Of a stretch of DNA of 64,000 nucleotides, positions 18,673 to 28,441 are shown one piece after another. Source of the DNA: Helicobacter muridarum (GTDB lineage: Bacteria; Campylobacterota; Campylobacteria; Campylobacterales; Helicobacteraceae); NCBI RefSeq assembly GCF_000765805.2, contig NZ_JRPD02000004.1, positions 1 through 64,000 on the forward strand, in the 5' to 3' direction. The notes under the pieces were generated by a model that saw only the letters and a list, made by a program, of their open reading frames with translations, was not told where the DNA came from and ran no database searches. The first letter of the stretch is position 1; every line of letters starts with the position of its first letter. A program made the translations under genes and the position numbers.

Positions 18673-18678
18673 TATAAT
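18673..18678 (+). promoter_or_regulatory. -10 box of tatC
   Basis: TATAAT in GATATAATATCG, 37 nt before the preferred tatC start. Confidence 0.5.
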
Positions 18679-18714
18679 ATCGATAAGATATGAATGATAC
18701 TTGGAGATATAAAT

Positions 18715-19593
18715 ATGCTCGAAGAGTTACGCCCCCATATACAAGACTTACGTAAACGACTAATAATATCCTTATGTTGTTTAGTAGTTTGTTTTATGGT
18801 GGCTTTTGGATTTCATGAAGAACTTGTAACATGGATGAGCATTCCATTAAAAAATGCTTTTGCCAATGATGTAGGAAAAACTATTCAAACAGCACCAGCT
18901 GAATATCTTTTTGTAGCAATTAAGATCAGTTTATTTACCGGATTTATTGTTTCTGTTCCTGTAATCTTTTGGCAAATATGGCTATTTATCGCACCAGGAT
19001 TATATAAACACGAAAAAAGGTTGGTTCTACCATTTGTATTCTTTGCTTCTATTATGTTTGCATCTGGACTCTTATTCTGTTATTTCATTGTATTTCCATT
19101 TTTGATTAAATATGTCATAGCTTTTGGGAGTAATGTAGTAGAAGCAAATATAACTATTAATGAATATTTAATATTCTTTGTTCGAATTATGTTAGTTTTT
19201 GGTTTTGTCTTTGAGCTACCTGTTGTAGCCTATTTTTTTGGTAAGATTGGTTTGGTTACAGATGAAACACTAAAGCATTATTTTCGCTATGCCATTGTTA
19301 TTATCTTTATAATTGCCGCAATAGTAACCCCGCCAGATGTAATATCACAGCTTTTATTGGCGTTACCTATGGTGTTGCTATATGGATTTGCCTATTTAAT
19401 TCTAAAAATAGTAAATCCAGCTTCTAGATTAGATTCTAATCTACATAACACTAAAAATGATAATGCCAATGAACAATCGACATATGAAAATGAAATACAT
19501 AATGATAAAACAGATGAAGAAACAAATGCCACAAGAGAATCTAGTGATGAAGAAAATAATAAAAACTCAAAAAACACAATAACAAGCTTCTAA
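18715..19593 (+). CDS. tatC: Sec-independent protein translocase subunit TatC
   Basis: TatC is the polytopic receptor that recognises twin-arginine signal peptides. From ATG 18715 the protein has 292 residues: LEELRPHIQDLRKRLI at the N terminus, six membrane helices, the FIAPGLYKHEKR loop with the conserved Glu, and YAIVIIFIIAAIVTPPDV. The start is chosen by GGAG 8 nt upstream; an ATG seven codons earlier lacks one. The C-terminal 50 residues are an Asn/Asp/Glu-rich extension not needed by the family. In many Campylobacterota tatB precedes tatC, but here no tatA or tatB gene is adjacent. Confidence 0.95.
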   Translation: MLEELRPHIQDLRKRLIISLCCLVVCFMVAFGFHEELVTWMSIPLKNAFANDVGKTIQTAPAEYLFVAIKISLFTGFIVSVPVIFWQIWLFIAPGLYKHEKRLVLPFVFFASIMFASGLLFCYFIVFPFLIKYVIAFGSNVVEANITINEYLIFFVRIMLVFGFVFELPVVAYFFGKIGLVTDETLKHYFRYAIVIIFIIAAIVTPPDVISQLLLALPMVLLYGFAYLILKIVNPASRLDSNLHNTKNDNANEQSTYENEIHNDKTDEETNATRESSDEENNKNSKNTITSF

Positions 19594-19702
19594 TATAATT
19601 AAGCAATTAATTTGGATTTGTGTGTAAAGTAAAATCTATATAGTTAATTATTTTTTTACACAATACTGAACAATTGATCAAATAATAAAATAGTATCAAT
19701 CA

Positions 19703-19727
19703 TTAACAATATAAATTTGATTGTTAA
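19703..19727. terminator. possible hairpin between convergent tatC and HDOD gene
   Basis: Perfect 8-bp inverted repeat TTAACAAT/ATTGTTAA with a 9-nt loop in the 223-nt gap between convergent genes. A second loose repeat, TGTGTAAA (19621-19628) with TTTACACA (19655-19662), brackets a run of seven T on the + strand. Either could end transcripts. Confidence 0.3.
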
Positions 19728-19816
19728 AGGATTATTAATTGGGAAAAATTATTGTAAAGTAACCAATACAATAGCTAAATTATTATTTGCTATATATAGT
19801 ATAAAAACTTTTAGAA

Positions 19817-20674
19817 TTAATACACTTGAACCTGTAAATTAGCCTTAGCTTTTGGTGGGAGTTTATCTTTAAAACTTTGTAGATTAAATTTAATTCCTTG
19901 TGTAGCAGCCTCTTTTATTAAGGCTACAGCCTCATGGACGTTATATGGACTACCCCCCTGATAAGGTTCAAATATCCTATTGCCAATGGCTAATGCATAA
20001 GCACTTTTTTTAACATGATCAGAGGCTGCATGAGGTGCTGTTATATATGCTAGGCTTTCAATCAAGTCCTCATCAAATTTCCAATGATTAAACAAAAATC
20101 CAGAGAAACTAAGATGATCTGTTCCAAAAAATTCATTTTCAACAAAAGATATATTTTGAAAGTTATTTTGCTTTATTAATGCAAGAAATTCCTTATCTTT
20201 CTTATTTTGTATAAGCATGCTAGAAAATAATATCATACCAAGCCTTAATAACATAGTGCATGGCACAATTTGCTGTGATAATTTCTTATCTTCTTCACTT
20301 AGCCAATCTGACATAAAATTTGCTTCTTCAGCGCAGTTACGTAGAAAAGTAGCCGTATCTAAACCATATGGCGAAACATCAATACTAAGGTTGCCTTTTA
20401 GAGAATTAGCAATAGCTATATTTTTTATATTTCCAACGCCAAGCAGAGCAACCACTTGATTTATTGTAGAAATTTCCCTTGAAAAACCATAATATGGAGA
20501 ATTAGCCAAACGAAGCAAATCGGCAGTCAATAGTGGATCATTAGAGATAATATTCACTACTTCTTGAATCTGCACTTCAGAGCCAGCCTTATCAACATAA
20601 TCTCTTAGCTTTATTACAGTTTCTGGTAATGGAGGTAGACTCTCAATTGTTTCATTCAACAAATCTTGTATCAT
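19817..20674 (-). CDS. HDOD-domain signalling protein
   Basis: A 285-residue protein that is almost entirely one HDOD domain, a metal-free relative of HD phosphohydrolases. SLPPLPETVIKLRDYV begins it, NDPLLTADLLRLANSPYYGF is the signature helix, and INQVVALLGVGNIKNIA follows. The His-Asp pair of true HD enzymes is not evident, so a catalytic role is unlikely. A C. jejuni protein of this type and length, which I recall as Cj0248, affects motility; orthology is inferred. TATAAT on the minus strand lies at 20736-20741 and AAGGGG precedes the ATG. Confidence 0.88.
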   Translation of the reverse strand: MIQDLLNETIESLPPLPETVIKLRDYVDKAGSEVQIQEVVNIISNDPLLTADLLRLANSPYYGFSREISTINQVVALLGVGNIKNIAIANSLKGNLSIDVSPYGLDTATFLRNCAEEANFMSDWLSEEDKKLSQQIVPCTMLLRLGMILFSSMLIQNKKDKEFLALIKQNNFQNISFVENEFFGTDHLSFSGFLFNHWKFDEDLIESLAYITAPHAASDHVKKSAYALAIGNRIFEPYQGGSPYNVHEAVALIKEAATQGIKFNLQSFKDKLPPKAKANLQVQVY

Positions 20675-20901
20675 ATTTCAGCCCCTTGTAGTCATTAAGA
20701 TTCTATACTCCTGAAAAGCAACAATACAATTTACTATTATAGCATAGAATCATTAGCAAACATTTATCAAAACATAAAATAGAAAAAGTTAAATCTTAAA
20801 TTGATACACATAAAATATTATCTTCAGCATACTAACATTCAATATAACAATAATAGAAAAATAATTTATAAATAACACATTCTTATTGCAAGTTATCCCG
20901 C

Positions 20902-22308
20902 TTAAGTGTCTTTATAGCTATTTTTTACACCAATTTGATAATATGTGAATCCGTTAGATTCTAATTGAGAATGCTGATAAATATTGCGCCCATCAAAAAT
21001 AACAGGATTTGCCAAAAGCTTTTTTATCTCCTCAAAATCGGGGCTTCTAAACTCACGCCATTCTGTTAGAAGCACAAGTGCCATGCAATCTTTTAGTGCA
21101 TCATATTTATTTGTTTGTAGCTCTATATGTTGCAAATTATCCTTAAAATAAAAAGCTGCTTGTTTAGCTGCCTTTGGGTCGTATGCTTTAATCTTTGCTC
21201 CTCTTTTAATAAGCTCACGCACAAGCACCAAAGAGCTTGCTTCGCGCATATCATCAGTTTCTGGCTTAAAGCTAAGTCCCCATAGCGCAAAAGTTTTGCC
21301 GTTTAAATCCTCTCCGAAATGGCGCACAATTTTTTCTACTAAGAGCATTTTTTGCGATTCATTCACAACCTGCACCGCTTTTAGAATCCGCGCCTCATAA
21401 CCATAATCTTGCGCACTCTTTTCTAATGCACGCACATCTTTAGGAAAGCAACTCCCACCATAACCACAGCCCGGATAAATAAAACTATATCCGATACGAG
21501 AATCAGAGCCAATTCCTAGTCGCACATCATTGATATTTGCCCCCACGCGCTCACAAATCTGGCTCATCTCATTAATAAAGCTAATCTTTGTGGCAAGCAT
21601 TGCATTTGCGGCATATTTTGTCATCTCTGCAGATTCTATACCCATAGCAATCAATCTATCGCTTTTAAGTAAAAATGGTGCATATAGAGATTTCATCACC
21701 TGAAGTGCACGCTCTGAATCTGCACCAATCACCACACGGTCTGGACTCATAAAGTCTTTAATGGCCACGCCCTCTTTAAGAAATTCAGGATTACTCACCA
21801 CATCAAAGTCTATGTGTGATAAGTCGTTATGTCGCGCTTCTTTGTGGGAATTAGAATCTTTGCCCTCCCCTACTTTTATGCCACGTTCTTGCAGAGCAGA
21901 TTCTATAATTTTACGCACCTTTCTTGCACTTCCCACAGGCACGGTGCTTTTATCAACAACTACAACATAAGGAGATTCTATAAATATTCCAATATCTCTT
22001 GCCACACTCTCCACATAGGATAAATCAGCACTTCCATCTTCTCCCATAGGCGTGCCAACAGCGATAAAAATCACTTCAGCAGATTCTAAAGCCTTTTTTT
22101 TATCAGTTGTAAAATGCAGCGCATTAAGGGCAATATTATCTTTTATCATAGATTCTAAGCCGGGCTCATAGATTGGAACCTCACCCTTTTTAAGATTTTC
22201 AATTTTACGCGCATCTATATCAATGCAAGTAACCACATTCCCCATTTGCGCAAAACATGCACCAGCCACAAGCCCCACATATCCACTACCAACGATTGTA
22301 ATCTTCAT
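20902..22308 (-). CDS. ugd: UDP-glucose 6-dehydrogenase
   Basis: Oxidises UDP-glucose to UDP-glucuronate with NAD+, supplying a sugar for capsule or LPS. The 468-residue protein begins with the Rossmann motif [14 protein letters not shown], has [22 protein letters not shown], the catalytic Cys in YGGSCFPKD and the C-terminal [16 protein letters not shown] charged insertion of about 20 residues ([15 protein letters not shown]) interrupts the segment before the NPEFLKEG strand. Base composition is clearly richer in G+C than its neighbours (47% in bases 21361-21420) and codon choice differs, suggesting later acquisition or different selection. GGAG precedes the ATG. It follows the cytochrome gene by 24 nt. 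Confidence 0.96.
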   Translation of the reverse strand: MKITIVGSGYVGLVAGACFAQMGNVVTCIDIDARKIENLKKGEVPIYEPGLESMIKDNIALNALHFTTDKKKALESAEVIFIAVGTPMGEDGSADLSYVESVARDIGIFIESPYVVVVDKSTVPVGSARKVRKIIESALQERGIKVGEGKDSNSHKEARHNDLSHIDFDVVSNPEFLKEGVAIKDFMSPDRVVIGADSERALQVMKSLYAPFLLKSDRLIAMGIESAEMTKYAANAMLATKISFINEMSQICERVGANINDVRLGIGSDSRIGYSFIYPGCGYGGSCFPKDVRALEKSAQDYGYEARILKAVQVVNESQKMLLVEKIVRHFGEDLNGKTFALWGLSFKPETDDMREASSLVLVRELIKRGAKIKAYDPKAAKQAAFYFKDNLQHIELQTNKYDALKDCMALVLLTEWREFRSPDFEEIKKLLANPVIFDGRNIYQHSQLESNGFTYYQIGVKNSYKDT

Positions 22309-22332
22309 TGTATCTACTCCATAAGATGATCG

Positions 22333-22713
22333 TCATTTTTGCGCAATATATTGGTATATAGCTTCCATTTCAGAATCTGTTAGATAATATTTAGGCATGA
22401 CACCACTATTACTTCTTAGCTTTCTCTTAAACACAGATATATCGACATCTGTTATATCTGGAGCATATATTTCCATTGGTTTACCTTTATGTTTATATTG
22501 AGCTAACTGCATGCCTTTTCCATATTCACCATGACATATCTTACAGCTAATTCCTCTAGGGCTATTGTAAAGTTGCTTGCCATACTCCTCTTGCGTAATA
22601 AAATTAGTTTCTATATCAGATTCCATATTTCCTGTAATATTTAAAGAATTTGCAAATACAATAAATGCTGTAAAAAACATACATACTAATGTTAATGTAA
22701 CTATTCTTAACAA
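22333..22713 (-). CDS. small periplasmic c-type cytochrome
   Basis: A 126-residue exported protein with a signal peptide (LRIVTLTLVCMFFTAFIVFA) and one haem-binding CKICH motif near residue 57. A Met in VMPKYYLTD is the likely sixth ligand, and YQYIAQK is the typical C-terminal helix of cytochrome c. It would shuttle electrons in the periplasm. The start codon is TTG at 22713, preceded by GGGAAG at good spacing. It lies upstream of ugd in the same direction, but the functional link is unclear. Confidence 0.88.
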   Translation of the reverse strand: MLRIVTLTLVCMFFTAFIVFANSLNITGNMESDIETNFITQEEYGKQLYNSPRGISCKICHGEYGKGMQLAQYKHKGKPMEIYAPDITDVDISVFKRKLRSNSGVMPKYYLTDSEMEAIYQYIAQK

Positions 22714-22819
22714 AATTTACTTCCCATTGAAAAGACGGTATTATATCATTCTTTGCAAAAATTAGATAGAATGATGAGCTTAATTTTACGAAAATTAAAA
22801 TTTCGCAAGGAAGATTCTT

Positions 22820-25735
22820 ATGCAATATAAAGACTACAAAGATACTCTAATTCTACCTCAAACAAACTTTCCAATGAGGGGAAATCTCCCTAAAAAAGAA
22901 CCACAACGATATGCCAAATGGCAAGATAACGCATATTCTTTCATAAGCAGAAAAAGAAAAGTAAATAAGGAATTTATTAATTCCAAAAATGACCGAGAAC
23001 AACAAAATAGTTCAAACCATAATTTACAATTTACTCTTCATGATGGTCCACCTTATGCCAATGGACATTTACATGTAGGGCATGCCCTAAATAAAATTCT
23101 AAAAGATTTCATTGTAAAATTACATTATTTTCGCGGCAAGCAAGTTTTTTACACTCCGGGCTGGGACTGTCATGGTCTGCCAATAGAACAGCAAGTAAGC
23201 TCTCAATTTGAATCAAAAAATATTAAACCAAGTAAGCTTGAAACAAGACAAGCTTGCAGAGAACATGCAGAAAAATTTATTGAGATTCAAAAACAAGAAT
23301 TTATTAGTATGGGAATTGTAGGAGATTTTGATAACCCATACAAAACGATGGACTATCATTTTGAAGCAAATATATATCGAGCTCTAGTAAAAATTGCTTC
23401 TAAAGGTTTGCTTATCCAAAGAAGTAAACCAATATTTTGGAGTTGGGCAGCTAGAAGCGCGCTAGCAGAAGCAGAAGTAGAATATAAAGATAAGAAATCA
23501 GATTCCATATATGTAGCATTTACACTAAGTAAAGAAGCCCTTATATCGCTAAATATAGAATCTTTTTCTACATCTAGAAAACCATTTATAGCGATATGGA
23601 CTACCACACCATGGACACTTCCTAGTAATGTTGCAATATCTCTTAATCCCAATGAAGTTTATGTGCTATTAAAAGATGGGGCTATTGTAGCAAAGAAGCG
23701 GCATGAAGCATTGATTAATATGGGAATAGCGAGTAAAGAAATTTTATGTGAATTAGATGCTAAGAAATTCGAGTATTTAAAGGCTATTAATCCATTAAAT
23801 AGCAAGGAATCTATGCTAATCCTAGCTGAATATGTAAGCATGCAAGATGGGACTGGGGCTGTACATAATGCACCTGGTCATGGTGAAGATGACTATTTCT
23901 CATGTTTAAAATATGGCTTACCCGTAATTATGCCTGTCGATGATTCTGGTTTATTTGATAGCAATGTGGTTAAACAGGGGTTATTTGAATCTAGTATTGC
24001 CAAGGAATTTGATGGCATGCATATATTTAAAGCACAAAAAAGAATCCTAGAAATTCTAAAAGAGCATCAGGCTTTGCTCTTCCATGAAGAAATTACACAT
24101 TCGTATCCACATTGTTGGAGAACTAGTAAGCCTATTATATTTCGAGCGACCAAGCAATGGTTTATTCTTATGGATAAACCATATCATAATGGCAAAACAC
24201 TTAGAGAAGTAGCTCTAGAAGAAATAGATAAGACTAGATTTTATCCTTCAAATGGTATTAATCGTATACGTACTATGGTTCAAAATCGCCCTGATTGGTG
24301 CGTGTCTAGGCAGAGGGATTGGGGTGTGCCACTAGCTTTCTTGTTGGATAAACAAAGTGGCGAACCTCTATTAGATAGCGAGGTTACAGATTTTATTGCG
24401 GATTTATTTGAGAAATATGGCTGTGATGTGTGGTGGGAAAGAGAAATAAGAGATCTGCTCCCGCCATCATTCAGGGACAAAGCTCATTTGTATAATAAAA
24501 ACATGCATATATTAGACGTATGGTTTGATAGCGGAAGCACTTGGTTTGCAGTACTTAATAATATAGATTCTAATTTAGACTCTAAAACTATTAAAGAACT
24601 TAACTCTAAATATAACTCTGGTTTCTATCCTAGCTCTATGTATTTAGAAGGTAGTGACCAGCATCGTGGTTGGTTTCAAAGCTCATTACTTGTAAGTTGC
24701 GCCATAAATTATAAAGCACCATTTATGAGTGTTGTTACGCATGGATTTACAGTAGATGAAAAAAGCGAAAAGATGTCTAAAAGCAAAGGAAATGTGCTAT
24801 CTCCTAGTTCTATTATAAAGAATAATGGCAGCGAGATTATGCGATTATGGGTAGCATTAAGTGATTATCAAAATGATGTAAAAATTTCGCAAAATATACT
24901 TAAACAAGTTAGCGAGAATTATCTAAAAATTCGCAATACTATTAGATTTTTATTGGCAAATACACAAGGACTTAAAGTACTTAATTTTGAAAATCTAAGT
25001 CCTATTGATATTTGGATTCTAATTGAGGCAAATAAAGCATTTGCCCAAATTGAAGAGTTTTTTAATATATATGATTTTTCTAAAGGCTTTATGATTCTAA
25101 ATTCTTTTTTAACAGCTAGCCTTAGTGGAATTTATCTTGACATCTGCAAGGATAGCCTATATTGCGATAGTTCAGATTCTCCTCGCAGAATATCTATTCA
25201 AAGTGTATTTGGATTGCTTGCTAATCACATATTGCATCTACTTGCCCCATTTCTTACATATACTGTAGATGAAGCTTTAGAATATGCAGAATCAATACTT
25301 AAGGGAAATGCTAGCAATGTCTTTGAGCTAGAAAAAATACCTATGCCAAATATGGATAAATATTCTAATATTAAATATGAAAATTTTAATTTTCTTCTAG
25401 AGCTTAGAAGACTTTTCAATGAACAAGTAGATAGATTAAAGAAAGAAAAAATAATCAAATCTAGCTTAGAGTTAGAGATACATACATCAGATTTTATAAG
25501 TGAAGGTTTTGATAATCTAATGGCAGATTTTTTAATGGTTAGTGCTTGTAGCATAAACAAATCACTAAGGGAAGATTCAAATGGAGAAGAATTTAGCATT
25601 AAGATTAATGATAAGACATTCTTTATATTCAAAGCCAAAAAGAGAAAATGTTTACGATGTTGGCAGTATAAAGTAGCTTCTGATAATGAATTAGATATAT
25701 GCCCTAGGTGCAAGGAAGTGTTAAAAAATAAATAG
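22820..25735 (+). CDS. ileS: isoleucyl-tRNA synthetase
   Basis: A 971-residue class-I synthetase that charges tRNA-Ile and edits valine. The N-terminal FPMRGNLPKKEP segment is followed by PPYANGHLHVGHALNKILKD with the HIGH-type motif HVGH at 85-88. The editing domain has TTTPWTLPSN. KMSKSKGN occurs near residue 650, and a C-terminal zinc site is formed by CLRCW and CPRC. AAGGAAG gives the start. It is divergent from the cytochrome gene. Confidence 0.98.
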   Translation: MQYKDYKDTLILPQTNFPMRGNLPKKEPQRYAKWQDNAYSFISRKRKVNKEFINSKNDREQQNSSNHNLQFTLHDGPPYANGHLHVGHALNKILKDFIVKLHYFRGKQVFYTPGWDCHGLPIEQQVSSQFESKNIKPSKLETRQACREHAEKFIEIQKQEFISMGIVGDFDNPYKTMDYHFEANIYRALVKIASKGLLIQRSKPIFWSWAARSALAEAEVEYKDKKSDSIYVAFTLSKEALISLNIESFSTSRKPFIAIWTTTPWTLPSNVAISLNPNEVYVLLKDGAIVAKKRHEALINMGIASKEILCELDAKKFEYLKAINPLNSKESMLILAEYVSMQDGTGAVHNAPGHGEDDYFSCLKYGLPVIMPVDDSGLFDSNVVKQGLFESSIAKEFDGMHIFKAQKRILEILKEHQALLFHEEITHSYPHCWRTSKPIIFRATKQWFILMDKPYHNGKTLREVALEEIDKTRFYPSNGINRIRTMVQNRPDWCVSRQRDWGVPLAFLLDKQSGEPLLDSEVTDFIADLFEKYGCDVWWEREIRDLLPPSFRDKAHLYNKNMHILDVWFDSGSTWFAVLNNIDSNLDSKTIKELNSKYNSGFYPSSMYLEGSDQHRGWFQSSLLVSCAINYKAPFMSVVTHGFTVDEKSEKMSKSKGNVLSPSSIIKNNGSEIMRLWVALSDYQNDVKISQNILKQVSENYLKIRNTIRFLLANTQGLKVLNFENLSPIDIWILIEANKAFAQIEEFFNIYDFSKGFMILNSFLTASLSGIYLDICKDSLYCDSSDSPRRISIQSVFGLLANHILHLLAPFLTYTVDEALEYAESILKGNASNVFELEKIPMPNMDKYSNIKYENFNFLLELRRLFNEQVDRLKKEKIIKSSLELEIHTSDFISEGFDNLMADFLMVSACSINKSLREDSNGEEFSIKINDKTFFIFKAKKRKCLRCWQYKVASDNELDICPRCKEVLKNK

Positions 25736-26079
25736 ACTTGTTTTGCTTTATTACACTGCTAAAAGTTTGGATATTGGAAAATTTCTAAATTTTATAATAA
25801 GTCAAGTCTAGATAATTAGTATAAAGAATTGTTATAAACTATCTAAATTTAGTTCATTCCAATTCAATGCTTTTGTAACAACAACCATATAATGATAGTT
25901 GCTATTCAGATTTACATAAACCCTACCGACTTTCTGAATTAAAAGTAACTTGATACTTTTAAAGCAACTAACATAAATTAAATTGTTTTCTTATATCTAG
26001 CAATACTTACATATATCTAACAAATCAAAGCACAAAATCGCATAATATAAAAATTTAAACCTTTTATTATCAAGCAACA
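25736..26079. other. 344-nt gap between convergent ileS and tonB-like gene
   Basis: No open frame of note. The only structure I see is a short hairpin AAAAGTA (25941-25947) / TACTTTT (25954-25960), which may end one of the convergent transcripts. Confidence 0.5.
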
Positions 26080-26958
26080 TTATCTTATTTGGTAGCTTCC
26101 ACCAAGTCTAATTTGTATCGGAACAGGCGGTCGTTTAAGATTCTTGGCAGATAATTCTACAACTTGTCGCATTGATTCATCTAATGCTTCATATTTTGTA
26201 GAAATAAGAATCTTTACATCTTCAATATGCCCATCAGGATATAGAGTGAATTCAATTACACCATCACCTTGCTGCTTAAGATATGCTGCAAGCTTTGGAT
26301 ACCCCATTCTATCTGCCGTCTGCTGAAATATAGCATAGTTCATAAAGTAGCTCTCTGCTATATAGTCTTTTTGTTCCTTGGTCATACGATATATATTGTT
26401 ACCATATAAACGTTCAAGTTCTTCTAAAACCCTAGATGGAAGATTCTCTAATTTCAGATTCTCTTCTTTTTGTCTTATGCTTTGTGTTAAGCTAGGCTTT
26501 GGAGGAACTAGTGGGTTAAAGGATTCTTGTGGTAGGCTAAGAGACTGTAGATCAACATTGATGTCTGGTAAACTATCAGCATATTGCACATTCTCCTGTG
26601 GGGAATCTAATACTATATCTTCACTAGTGTTTAATTGCTCTTGTGGCTTTTGTGTTAATTTTTGCAACGGTTGTTTGATTGCTTCTTTTTGAGTTACTTT
26701 GGAAGGAGATTTCTTAACTCTTTTGGGGGCTGGTTTTGTTTCTATCTGGCTTGATATAGAATCTTTTTGAAGCTCGGTATTCTCTTGCATTTGCTTTTGA
26801 TTTTTTATGATTCCAAGCGATATTGGCTGTAAAGATACACTCTTCTGCGGTTTGGGCAGTAACATATAACAAACAATAATAATTATATGGGCTAATATTG
26901 AAAATCCAAGTGATAATAAAAACCTATCCTTATAGATTTTATAATGTATGCTCTTCAC
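26080..26958 (-). CDS. TonB-like protein with C-terminal energy-transducer domain
   Basis: A 292-residue inner-membrane protein. One membrane helix lies at about 14-34 (LSLGFSILAHIIIIVCYML), a Pro/Lys/Gln-rich periplasmic spacer follows (KPAPKRVKKSPSK), and a TonB-type C-terminal domain starts near 200 (GDGVIEFTLYPDGHIEDVKI, RPPVPIQIRLGGSY). It starts with GTG overlapping the end of the fliO-like gene by 20 nt. No exbB or exbD gene is adjacent. In H. pylori a TonB-like gene also follows fliN and its downstream gene (HP0584-0582, from memory), so the linkage is conserved. Whether it feeds receptors or serves the envelope around the motor is not known. Confidence 0.85.
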   Translation of the reverse strand: MKSIHYKIYKDRFLLSLGFSILAHIIIIVCYMLLPKPQKSVSLQPISLGIIKNQKQMQENTELQKDSISSQIETKPAPKRVKKSPSKVTQKEAIKQPLQKLTQKPQEQLNTSEDIVLDSPQENVQYADSLPDINVDLQSLSLPQESFNPLVPPKPSLTQSIRQKEENLKLENLPSRVLEELERLYGNNIYRMTKEQKDYIAESYFMNYAIFQQTADRMGYPKLAAYLKQQGDGVIEFTLYPDGHIEDVKILISTKYEALDESMRQVVELSAKNLKRPPVPIQIRLGGSYQIR

Positions 26959-27970
26959 TGATGCCCTTTTTTAGCAAAAGATTATCAAAACTCGATATAT
27001 CATGCTCACTATTTTCTTGGCTATTTTTATCTGAATCTAGACATTGATCTGACTTAGATAGCTTATCAATTAATATCATTCCGTTTGGATTTAGTCCTAA
27101 TATATAATCCATATCCCCAATATTTACAATAATAATTTTATTTTTAGAGTCAAGAATTTTTACTTGTTTAATTGTGATATTTGAAATTTGCGTGCCTTTA
27201 TTCTGTCTTAACTTAACCACATAAAGTAAAATAATAAGGGCAATCATAATTCCTAATATAGATAGATAACGCCATGAACCTATATCATATTCATCTGACA
27301 TAAATGTTTGTGTAGAAATATCAGAGGAAGAATTAATTGATAGATTTCCTGATGGAATGTTTGATGTGTTTTCTGTTTGTAAATTCAGATTCTGTAAATG
27401 AATCTGCGTGCTAGTATCGTATTCTACTGGGAGAATATTAGCTTTATTTGACAATAGGGTTTGACTTATATCATTTGTCCCAGCAAAAATTACATATAAC
27501 ATAATGCCATGCGCTTCAATTTTTATATCATATCCTACATTGCTTTTTAGTGATATATATACTTCTTGGTTAGGTCTTGTGTTAAGCTCTAATTTACCTA
27601 GAGATGTATCAAGCCTTTGCTGTTTTAGGTTAGTAATGTTTGGTATAGTAGCATATAGCATGCCATCTTTGTAAATTACATTTGGATATACTCGATCATT
27701 TATTAGTGGTTTATCTAAGCGAAGTGCCAAAAGCATTGACAAATTATATCTTTTAGCAAAATCATTTAGCAAAATTTGATCATCTACAACATAGCTTTCT
27801 TTTATGATAAACAAATTACTATTAGCAAAAAGAGGTTTAAAGAATATTGATACAAACATAAACAGGGCTATAGTATATAACCTACAATGAGCTACACAAT
27901 AACAATTTCTAATATATATATTATGAATGACAAAAACTCTTGTCAAGAAAGCCCTTTCAACTTCAATCAT
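26939..27970 (-). CDS. fliO: FliO-like flagellar export protein with N-terminal AMIN-like region
   Basis: The C-terminal third carries a membrane helix (LSILGIMIALIILLYVVKL) followed by a basic and beta-rich segment (IVNIGDMDYILGLNPNGM), the pattern of FliO, which helps assemble the FliP-Q-R export gate. The N-terminal part has a signal-like stretch (IALFMFVSIFFKPLFA) and a beta-rich periplasmic domain resembling AMIN domains. Position directly after fliN supports the call, and H. pylori has the same arrangement. The annotated start is 14 nt after fliN but lacks a clear ribosome site; a TTG about 8 codons later, behind AAAGGG, is an alternative. Confidence 0.72.
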   Translation of the reverse strand: MIEVERAFLTRVFVIHNIYIRNCYCVAHCRLYTIALFMFVSIFFKPLFANSNLFIIKESYVVDDQILLNDFAKRYNLSMLLALRLDKPLINDRVYPNVIYKDGMLYATIPNITNLKQQRLDTSLGKLELNTRPNQEVYISLKSNVGYDIKIEAHGIMLYVIFAGTNDISQTLLSNKANILPVEYDTSTQIHLQNLNLQTENTSNIPSGNLSINSSSDISTQTFMSDEYDIGSWRYLSILGIMIALIILLYVVKLRQNKGTQISNITIKQVKILDSKNKIIIVNIGDMDYILGLNPNGMILIDKLSKSDQCLDSDKNSQENSEHDISSFDNLLLKKGISEEHTL

Positions 27971-27984
27971 TAAATTTGTATAAG

Positions 27985-28380
27985 CTAAGCATTATCATCA
28001 ACTTGTCTCGCGATATAGTATACAATAGCATTAGAATCTAATATCTCGTTAATACGAATAGCAAGATTACGTTCATATACCATAACTTCACCCTTCCCCA
28101 CTACTCTATCATTTACAAAAATTTCTACACTAGCACCAGCTGGTTTTTGCAAATCAATAATAGAGCCCTTTTCATATCGCAATATGTCATACAAAGGGAT
28201 CTGTGTGCAACCCAAATCAGCACTAAAAAATACTTTCATATCAAGCAAATCTTCATAATTACTCATCATATCTTCTAAATATGAGGCAAGCTCTATTTCA
28301 CGTTGGGTATGGACTTGCTTTTTGTCTAAAATGTTATATTTATCCTCGACTAGATTTTTGTTATCCCTGCTATCTACCAT
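27985..28380 (-). CDS. fliN: flagellar motor switch protein FliN
   Basis: A 131-residue C-ring protein. The SpoA domain (about 50-125) shows LLDMKVFFSADLGCTQIPLYDIL, the conserved GSIIDLQKPAGASVEIFVN and the GKGEVMVYERNLAIRI strands. The N-terminal 40 residues are charged, as in other Campylobacterota. AGGAGG precedes the ATG and a minus-strand TATAAT lies at 28417-28422. It is first in the fliN-fliO-tonB-like run. FliM and FliY are not in the window. Confidence 0.95.
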   Translation of the reverse strand: MVDSRDNKNLVEDKYNILDKKQVHTQREIELASYLEDMMSNYEDLLDMKVFFSADLGCTQIPLYDILRYEKGSIIDLQKPAGASVEIFVNDRVVGKGEVMVYERNLAIRINEILDSNAIVYYIARQVDDNA

Positions 28381-28416
28381 TATATCCTCCTAATAAAATC
28401 GTTGCGTAACTTGGAA

Positions 28417-28422
28417 ATTATA
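28417..28422 (-). promoter_or_regulatory. -10 box of the fliN operon
   Basis: TATAAT on the minus strand, about 37 nt before the fliN ATG. No GG-N10-GC element is present, so this flagellar operon looks sigma-70 driven. Confidence 0.5.
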
Positions 28423-28441
28423 TAATAAATTGTAAATTAAG

